NCBI GenBank assembly: GCA_011620465.1 | Contig: WOZC01000043.1 | Location: 1 to 21,325, forward strand | Origin: Anaerolineaceae bacterium | GTDB lineage: Bacteria > Chloroflexota > Anaerolineae > Anaerolineales > Anaerolineaceae | Length of the DNA stretch: 21,325 nt | Reading direction: 5' to 3' | Shown here: positions 1 to 5,543 of the stretch, in pieces | Layout of the letters: every line of letters begins with the position of its first letter | Numbering within the stretch: position 1 is the stretch's first letter | Translations under genes and position numbers: made by a program | Notes under the pieces: generated by a model | What the model was told of the DNA's origin: nothing | Databases searched by the model: none | Seen by the model: the letters and a program-made list of their open reading frames with translations, nothing else

Positions 1-310
1 AGATGTGGGCAACCGGCGCAGCCAGTTCAATGTGACCCATGCGTTCCCGGCGGACAGACGACTTGGTAACTTCAACTCCGCATTTATCGCATACAATCCC
101 TTTGTAACGGGGATTCTTATACTTTCCGCAATAACATTGGTAGTCACGTGTGGGTCCAAAGATTGCTTCATCAAACAAGCCATCTTTTTCCGGGCGTAAA
201 CGACGATAGTTGATAGTTTCGGGTTTGAGGACTTCACCATATGACCAACTTCTGATCACTTCGGGTGAAGCAAGGTTAATTCGCAGTGCTTTCATTGCTT
301 TTGTTTCCAC
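1..310 (-). CDS. rpoC: RNA polymerase beta' subunit, N-terminal part (runs off the window)
   Basis: This is the first 103 codons of the largest catalytic subunit of DNA-dependent RNA polymerase; the 3' part lies beyond base 1. The translation contains the near-universal beta' N-terminus (INLASPEVIRSWSYGEV, then NYRRLRPEKDGLFDEAIFGP) and the first zinc-binding site with Cys59, Cys61, Cys74 and Cys77 (CYC, then CDKC). I chose the GTG at 310 (protein METKAMKALRIN...) because GGAGGT lies 4 nt upstream of it; the in-frame ATG at codon 6 has no such site, and the ATG at 314 is out of frame. A consensus promoter and a leader hairpin lie upstream. The next gene upstream on the strand is a histidine kinase, so rpoB is not immediately adjacent. 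Identity is certain; only the start codon is a choice. Confidence 0.97.
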   Translation of the reverse strand, partial: METKAMKALRINLASPEVIRSWSYGEVLKPETINYRRLRPEKDGLFDEAIFGPTRDYQCYCGKYKNPRYKGIVCDKCGVEVTKSSVRRERMGHIELAAPVAHI

Positions 311-314
311 TCAT

Positions 315-320
315 ACCTCC
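315..320 (-). promoter_or_regulatory. Shine-Dalgarno site of rpoC
   Basis: GGAGGT on the minus strand, followed by ATGA and then the GTG start at 310. It is the strongest ribosome-binding site in this part of the window and decides the GTG start over the downstream in-frame ATG. Confidence 0.88.
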
Positions 321-344
321 GATACGGTGAGGATTTAAGACACG

Positions 345-372
345 AAAAACCCGCTGGAACCTCTTCTTCCAG
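345..372 (-). terminator. Terminator-like hairpin in the rpoC leader (possible attenuator)
   Basis: Read on the minus strand, CTGGAA (372-367) and TTCCAG (359-354) form a perfect 6-bp stem with a 7-nt loop (GAAGAGG). CGGG and a run of five T (349-345) follow. It lies between the predicted rpoC transcription start (about 404) and the rpoC start codon (310), so it would act as a leader attenuator rather than as the terminator of a gene. The stem is short and only moderately GC-rich, so strong termination is unlikely without help from a factor. It could also be chance. Confidence 0.4.
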
Positions 373-377
373 TGTGT

Positions 378-402
378 TTTCGTTTGTTTCGTATATTTTC
401 GT
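378..402. repeat. Three direct TTTCGT repeats in the early rpoC leader
   Basis: TTTCGT occurs at 378-383, 387-392 and 397-402 on the plus strand (ACGAAA in the direction of rpoC transcription), with starts 9 and 10 bp apart, close to one helical turn. They lie just downstream of the rpoC -10 hexamer. This could be a protein-binding array or the initially transcribed region, or a coincidence in AT-rich DNA. Confidence 0.4.
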
Positions 403-410
403 AAACGAGA

Positions 411-440
411 ATTATAGGACTAATCTCTTATTTCTGTCAA
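411..440 (-). promoter_or_regulatory. rpoC promoter, consensus sigma-70 type
   Basis: On the minus strand, TTGACA (440-435) is followed by an 18-bp spacer and TATAAT (416-411). Both hexamers match the housekeeping consensus exactly, so transcription should start near 404 and give a leader of about 95 nt before the GTG of rpoC. It is the best promoter match I found in the window. The rest of the region between rpoC and the kinase stop (417-566) is AT-rich; beyond a short palindrome (ACTCATTGAGT, 506-516) I see nothing else in it. Confidence 0.85.
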
Positions 441-566
441 GTAATTTTGAGTCGAGTTTTTCAATTTTCCCTCAGGATCTCTCTTTTGAGCAAATAAACG
501 AGATTACTCATTGAGTTTCTATATATTTATCAATGAACAATTCCTAATTACAATCTTATTTATAGT

Positions 567-2963
567 TTACGACGATTTCTTCACACCTTCAAGTCGATGT
601 AGGGGGATGTCAAGGTAGAACAAACTTCCAGCACCTAATTTACTCTCAACGCTGATACTTCCGCCATGCTTTTCTGCGATCGATTTCACAATAGCCAAAC
701 CCAAACCCTGCCCCCGGTTTTCAAAATTCGGTTCGTCGTCGATATAAAAGAATCGATTAAAAATTTGCGACTGGTCCAACGGGGCAATCCCCTTGCCGTG
801 GTCCTGTACAGTCACATGCAGCCAGGAAGCATCTTTCTCCGCTTTGATCAAAACAGTCTCGCCTCTGGGGCTAAATTTGATCGCATTTTCCAGCAGATTA
901 TAAATCACCTGCTGCAGCAAGATCCGGTCCGCAGAAATATACGGCGCTTTGATACTCCCAAGATCGGTATTGACAGCAATTTTCTTTTGCTGAGCCTGGA
1001 CGCTGAGCATCGCAATCGTCTCGTTGATCATTTCCTTGATATCAAAGGTGGTATAGATCAAACCAACATCTGCATCCAGCCGCTCCATATCCAAAACTTT
1101 GTTTACCAGCTGTTTCATATCATCGATACCGGCTTCCAGGCGGTTGACCAATACTTCCTGCTGGCTGCTCAGGTTCCCAATATGTTTGATCAGGCTGGTG
1201 TAACCCTTCATCAGTTTCAAAGGTGAACGAAGGTCATGGCTGATATTACTGACGAATTCATTTTTCTCTTTATTGGTCTGATTGATCCATTGATAATCTT
1301 TCAAATAAATGATGGTTCCTGTGTCTTTTCCTTCGAGTTTGACGGGATACACATCCACTCCGTATTCCTTCTGATTTGCCAGGGTTATTGTCTTGTTCCG
1401 CTCTTTGGTTGCCCGGCTGCTTTGGGTCATTTCAACTAATCGCGACTGAATGATTTGTTGCCCTTTAGGTCCATTTTTGGTCAATCCAACAGAATCTTCG
1501 ATCAAATCCTTGCTGGCAAGGTTCTGGTACATAACCGTTCCGCTCGGATCAACCACCATGATGGGATCTGGAATGGAATTGAGCAACTCGTTAAGCCAGC
1601 TCTTTTCTGTCTGCACCTTGAGTATCTGCTCTTTGGTTTTCAAAGTCGCTGAAGCCCGATAGGCAAGCTCTTTGTAAAGTTCAAGTTCCTCATTGCTGAT
1701 CCAACGGTTTTGCTCAAACCCTACCCAGAGGATTCCCTGCGACGAGGCTCCCCCACTCAACTGCAGCGCGATCAGCGCCTGAGGATAAGGCGTTCCGGGT
1801 GTCAGTCCGAAATATTGGTCAATCTTAATATTGCTGAGAACTAATTGTTCCTGATCTGCAATTTTCTCCAAGATTAAGTTGTCAAGATAGGCGTAATTAC
1901 GGGTCTGTTCGCCTTGACCAGTCCGTAGTCTCATTTCGGGCTTCCTGCTTACCGGAGACGACTCCAACAATACAATCCGAGCCGAACTGGCATCCCTGGT
2001 AAGGGCAGCCCGAAGGATCGAAGACATGACCAGGTCATACCCTTCGCGAGAATAATGAGTCGGATCAAGGGATAACAAACGTGCTTGTGTATCGGTACGC
2101 GCCTGCAGGCTTCGGCGAAGGTTTTCCAGTGAATCAAAAATCGCCTTTTCTCCAGTTGTGCGGGGCTGGGTTTGATTTTGGTAGTCAAAATTTCCCTTGC
2201 TCAATTGATCGATCTGCTCAAGCACTGAGCGAAAAACACTGCCGAGGCCCTGGTCGAGTAGATACGATTTCGGTTTCCAATCCTCTTTAAGAAATCGAAT
2301 AAACAAGTAGAGCGCGATTCCAGAAATAATCAATTCAGGCAAATGCGAAACCCACAACAAGATCGCCTGGCTGAGAATTGCGATCACATCCCTTAAACCA
2401 TGTACGAATGCAAGGTTGAATTGCCAAAGCATCCAGAAAGGCAGGCTCAGCATGCCAGTTTCAAAAAGCTTGTTGAGGATCGTGCGCCAATTGCTGGTAT
2501 CTTCCGGTGTTTCATTGATCAGGACAGCAAAAAGCAAGCTTATTCCTGGGTAAAAAAGCACGTTAGAAAGGTCTTGTCCAAAAGCCAAGATCTGACCAAC
2601 GCCACAGAGGATCCCCAGGAAAATGCCAGCCAGAGGACCAAGCGTTCCAACGGCAATGACGATCGGCACCAGGCTCAAGAGCGATACGATTGGGCTGTAA
2701 TAATCCCCTTGAAAGCCAAGAACCTGACCATCAAACGGTCTCACAACCGCAAAAAGGAAGGGTAAGACTACCAAAGTCAGAATGTATAGCCAACGATTCT
2801 TGAAAATCTCTTTCTGGTGAGAAAAGTCGATGTGTTTCAGACAAATCAAGACCATCGCTGCCAGAAAAACCAGGGGGAAGAGAAGAGACGCAGGTTTGAA
2901 AGCTTGGTCACTCAAGCTCGTAGTCAAAATAATCGCCAGTTTCCTTCCGAATTCTTGAGCCAT
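567..2963 (-). CDS. Orphan membrane-bound sensor histidine kinase (7TM-like/GAF/PAS/HisKA/HATPase)
   Basis: This is a two-component sensor kinase of 798 aa that should autophosphorylate on a histidine and pass the phosphate to an unidentified response regulator. Roughly the first 225 residues are hydrophobic, with about six to seven membrane helices that I cannot assign to a named sensor family. A HAMP-like linker follows (about 238-295), then a GAF-like region (about 305-455) and a PAS domain (about 463-560, with NSIPDPIMVVDPSG). The HisKA H-box is SNISHDLRSP with His576. The ATPase domain has the N-box (NLLENAIKFSP, Asn693), G1 (DHGKGIAP from about 721), the F-box (FNRFFYID) and G2 (GQGLGLAIV, about 751-759), so it looks fully active. 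No receiver domain or adjacent regulator gene is present. The ATG at 2963 has no Shine-Dalgarno but has a -10 box directly upstream; the reading frame is closed by a stop four codons upstream. The signal sensed is unknown. Confidence 0.93.
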   Translation of the reverse strand: MAQEFGRKLAIILTTSLSDQAFKPASLLFPLVFLAAMVLICLKHIDFSHQKEIFKNRWLYILTLVVLPFLFAVVRPFDGQVLGFQGDYYSPIVSLLSLVPIVIAVGTLGPLAGIFLGILCGVGQILAFGQDLSNVLFYPGISLLFAVLINETPEDTSNWRTILNKLFETGMLSLPFWMLWQFNLAFVHGLRDVIAILSQAILLWVSHLPELIISGIALYLFIRFLKEDWKPKSYLLDQGLGSVFRSVLEQIDQLSKGNFDYQNQTQPRTTGEKAIFDSLENLRRSLQARTDTQARLLSLDPTHYSREGYDLVMSSILRAALTRDASSARIVLLESSPVSRKPEMRLRTGQGEQTRNYAYLDNLILEKIADQEQLVLSNIKIDQYFGLTPGTPYPQALIALQLSGGASSQGILWVGFEQNRWISNEELELYKELAYRASATLKTKEQILKVQTEKSWLNELLNSIPDPIMVVDPSGTVMYQNLASKDLIEDSVGLTKNGPKGQQIIQSRLVEMTQSSRATKERNKTITLANQKEYGVDVYPVKLEGKDTGTIIYLKDYQWINQTNKEKNEFVSNISHDLRSPLKLMKGYTSLIKHIGNLSSQQEVLVNRLEAGIDDMKQLVNKVLDMERLDADVGLIYTTFDIKEMINETIAMLSVQAQQKKIAVNTDLGSIKAPYISADRILLQQVIYNLLENAIKFSPRGETVLIKAEKDASWLHVTVQDHGKGIAPLDQSQIFNRFFYIDDEPNFENRGQGLGLAIVKSIAEKHGGSISVESKLGAGSLFYLDIPLHRLEGVKKSS

Positions 2964-2971
2964 GATCAGAA

Positions 2972-2980
2972 ATTATAGCA
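2972..2980 (-). promoter_or_regulatory. Extended -10 promoter of the histidine kinase gene
   Basis: TGCTATAAT on the minus strand: a perfect TATAAT (2977-2972) preceded by the TGn of an extended -10. No good -35 is visible at 16-18 bp, which is normal for extended -10 promoters. Only 8 nt separate the hexamer from the ATG at 2963, so transcription should start at or within a few bases of the start codon. The rest of the 169-bp gap up to cmk (2981-3132) shows no gene and no convincing intrinsic terminator. Confidence 0.65.
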
Positions 2981-3132
2981 TGACCGACTTATGAAAACGA
3001 ACCCGAATTACCCTCAAGACATGCTATTTGCCATAATTCTTCAACAAAAATGGATTACTCGTTTATGCAAAAAACTCCTGTGCCGGCAAAGCAAGGTAAT
3101 GCGATCCGCTTCTATTCTGAGAAGAAAGGGTT

Positions 3133-3831
3133 CTACCTTCTCGCGATCAAACCCATGAGGTATTCCACAACCTCGTAAACAGTCATGTCATCAGTGTTCA
3201 ACACAATAGCATCCTCTGCCGGTCGCAGTGGAGCCACTGCCCTGCCTGAGTCAATTTCATCGCGGTGCCTTAATGATTCAGCGATCTCATCCAGGCAAAC
3301 CTTTTTGCCTCTGGCTAATTCTTCGATATATCTTCGCTGGGCACGGACTTCGACACTGGCTTCAAGGTAGATCTTCATTTCTGCCAACGGCAAAACCACC
3401 GTACCGATATCCCGACCAATCATCACAATTCTTCCATTTTTTGCGATTTTCCGTTGAAGTTCGGTCATTGCATTACGCACCCGGGGATAAACCGAAACCT
3501 CTGAAACCACCTGGTTGACTTCAGGAGAGCGGATATCCCAGGTATGGTCTTCTCCGTCGATGATCACATCAAACTGGCATCCATCTCCGGCGGTTGAAGG
3601 TCGGATGTCAATCTGGATCCTTTCTGCCAGGTCACTGACAGCCTCGCCGTCATATACGTCTACCTTTGCCTGTATAGCCTTGTACGCAACCGCCCGGTAC
3701 ATGATGCCAGTGTCAAGGCTGATGTACCCAAGTTTGTTGGCAAGGAGATTACCGATGGTTGACTTGCCGGAGGCAGCTGGACCATCGATCGCGATAGTAG
3801 CCGGGGGATTCTGATATATTTGTTCACACAT
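3133..3831 (-). CDS. cmk: Cytidylate (CMP/dCMP) kinase
   Basis: Phosphorylates CMP and dCMP to the diphosphates using ATP, in cytoplasmic pyrimidine nucleotide salvage and recycling. The 232-residue protein carries the P-loop GPAASGKS (17-24), the family motif DTGIMYRAVAYKA, the GRDIGTVVLP motif, and the lid and C-terminal signature (LRHRDEIDSGRAVAPLRPA, then a ...LNTDDM... segment). Length and motifs fit a complete single-domain enzyme. I start it at the ATG at 3831: the open frame extends 21 codons further upstream, but these lie inside the preceding glycosyltransferase gene and have no family resemblance. Stop and start are arranged TAG-T-ATG, so translation is probably coupled; a GGAG lies 12 nt upstream, rather far. 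It is the last gene of the long operon. CMP recycling could suit a glycosylation cassette, but cmk is also simply a housekeeping gene. Confidence 0.96.
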   Translation of the reverse strand: MCEQIYQNPPATIAIDGPAASGKSTIGNLLANKLGYISLDTGIMYRAVAYKAIQAKVDVYDGEAVSDLAERIQIDIRPSTAGDGCQFDVIIDGEDHTWDIRSPEVNQVVSEVSVYPRVRNAMTELQRKIAKNGRIVMIGRDIGTVVLPLAEMKIYLEASVEVRAQRRYIEELARGKKVCLDEIAESLRHRDEIDSGRAVAPLRPAEDAIVLNTDDMTVYEVVEYLMGLIARR

Positions 3832-3832
3832 A

Positions 3833-5542
3833 CTATTGGGATGCTCCTGTAAATAAGTTTGTCCGAACCCATAAAACACCTTTTTGATCTTCAAAAGTCG
3901 GGGGCTTCCCCATTAATGTTTGCAGATAGGTTGTGAGTGATTCTTTATGCCAATCGATCGATCTTTCTATAACGACGTTCATCCCCCTGAACTCTTCACT
4001 TTGTCCAGGAATCGTACTGGTCCTGGTGAGAATCATGCTCGATCCGGGTTGGTTTCGTTCAATCGCAAAACTTCGGAAGTACCAGGAATACTCCTCCGGC
4101 AAATCGATCACACTAAAACCACCCAATTGCTCCAAGGTCCTTCCGGTGAGGGAAAATTCACTGGAGATAGCCTCAATATCATTATTTGGCAAAACAACCT
4201 GGTTATCCAGGTATTCGAGAGAGCGTGCTTGCTGGCTCGAACTTAGACTGCGGGTACTGCTGCTGAGGCTCGTGATTGCCAAAAAGCACAGCAAGGTTAG
4301 TAAGAAAACCTGGTTCCCATTCTCTGTAGCCCAGCCGAATTTCACCAACCACCAGGCTGAAACAAGCAAGATGATCCCAGCAGTGATCATCAGGATGATG
4401 TTCCAAAATTGAGGTATTCCAAGTGGCAAATCGGATAATCGCCCAAGATTCACAGATAGATAAGTCAAAATTGCCAGGATAAAACCGATCAATAAGACAG
4501 TCAATAACCCGGACTCGTTCAATTTAATTTGCCACTCTCCCAGCCACACTGCCCCCCCAACCCAGCAGACGAATACAGGCCAAAGCAGGATTTCATAACT
4601 CTCGCGAGAGATCAGAATGCTCAAAACCATCGCGATGATGACAGAAAGTCCACCAATTCGATACCAGTCCCGCTTTTCGGTTGATCGTGATCTAAAAAAT
4701 CCAATAATAAAGAGCGAGATCGGTAAATAACTATGCGCAATCAATAGATAAATTGAATGATAGATTTGTTTTTCAAAAGGTTGAACAAAATTCCTGGCAA
4801 AATCGATGATACCGCTCGCCAACCCGCCCAATCCAGAGAGATCAAGCAGGAAACTGGTCAGGATTAAGATACAGCTCACGACAAAGCCGGCAGCAAACCC
4901 AAACCAAGTGCTTTTTCTGTCGTAGATCTGAAACGTGAAGAAAACCTTTGCCACGTCTGGTCTGATCAACTTCACTACCAGGAAGGTCAATCCGAATATG
5001 AGAAGAAAGCTCCAAAAAGTTGACCCGCTTAAAAAGGCGACCGCCAAAGATACTCCAGCCATTACTGGCTTGTTTTTCTTCAGCCACGTATAAGCCCATA
5101 TTAAACCTGCGATCGCAAAAATTCCCCCATGGATAGTACGAGAAAACAACAGGTATGTTGGGTCAAAAGCGAAGGCGAAACTCAAAATTATCGCGGTTTT
5201 TCTCCCTAATTGCTCTTCCCACAGGCACGGCACCAAAACAAGAGTTGTCCCAACCAAAGCCGGAAGCAACCGCGAAAGCATGTTGGCTGGTCCGAAGAAG
5301 AAAAACAGCCAGCCAGTCAGCCCTGAATAGACAGGTACCATGCTTGTTGCCCCGCTCAGTCTTCGTGATATTTGCAGCGCCTGGTTGACCAACACCAATT
5401 CATTTTGGGTAAAGACCATCGAGTTGAGCAATACGAGTCTCAGGGTCAAACCAATCGCGAAAGCAAGCAGGAACCAGAGAATATGGCTTCCCAAACCATT
5501 CTTCTTGACCAATTCATTGTTGCCTGCTGTTCTGTTACTCAT
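3833..5542 (-). CDS. GT-C-like polytopic membrane protein, PMT/Agl23 type, with degenerate first-loop motifs
   Basis: A 569-aa integral membrane protein with about eleven to twelve hydrophobic helices up to residue about 430 and a soluble C-terminal tail of about 140 residues. The layout and the segment LSRLLPALVGTTLVL (89-103) match the GT-C superfamily (PMT/GT39 and the TIGR03663 'Agl23' group, as I recall them), which use polyprenyl-phosphate sugars on the outer membrane face. The family's acidic pair in the first external loop (DE) is here Asn47-Glu48 (FTQNELVLVNQ), and the segment where relatives have HGP reads VYSGLTG. It may therefore have altered activity or act as a non-catalytic partner. 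The start ATG at 5542 comes one base after the stop of the upstream YYY protein (TAA-T-ATG), which implies translational coupling; no good Shine-Dalgarno is visible. Substrate unknown. Confidence 0.78.
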   Translation of the reverse strand: MSNRTAGNNELVKKNGLGSHILWFLLAFAIGLTLRLVLLNSMVFTQNELVLVNQALQISRRLSGATSMVPVYSGLTGWLFFFFGPANMLSRLLPALVGTTLVLVPCLWEEQLGRKTAIILSFAFAFDPTYLLFSRTIHGGIFAIAGLIWAYTWLKKNKPVMAGVSLAVAFLSGSTFWSFLLIFGLTFLVVKLIRPDVAKVFFTFQIYDRKSTWFGFAAGFVVSCILILTSFLLDLSGLGGLASGIIDFARNFVQPFEKQIYHSIYLLIAHSYLPISLFIIGFFRSRSTEKRDWYRIGGLSVIIAMVLSILISRESYEILLWPVFVCWVGGAVWLGEWQIKLNESGLLTVLLIGFILAILTYLSVNLGRLSDLPLGIPQFWNIILMITAGIILLVSAWWLVKFGWATENGNQVFLLTLLCFLAITSLSSSTRSLSSSQQARSLEYLDNQVVLPNNDIEAISSEFSLTGRTLEQLGGFSVIDLPEEYSWYFRSFAIERNQPGSSMILTRTSTIPGQSEEFRGMNVVIERSIDWHKESLTTYLQTLMGKPPTFEDQKGVLWVRTNLFTGASQ

Positions 5543-5543
5543 A

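Noticed and set aside
506..516. Palindrome ACTCATTGAGT in the gap between the kinase and rpoC
   Set aside because: It has only 5-bp arms around one base in AT-rich DNA and is remote from both start codons; too likely by chance to call an operator.
567..2963. Hybrid kinase or regulator of rpoC
   Set aside because: No receiver domain is present, and adjacency to rpoC alone does not support a regulatory link because rpoC has its own promoter.
3069..3115. Terminator after cmk
   Set aside because: A T-run (minus strand of 3069-3074) is present, but the GCCGGC before it leaves no loop and the wider stem has bulges; the small CTTCT/AGAAG stem nearby has no T-run after it.
3832..3894. 21-codon N-terminal extension of CMP kinase
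   Set aside because: It lies inside the end of the preceding glycosyltransferase gene; the family begins a few residues before the P-loop, which fits the ATG at 3831.
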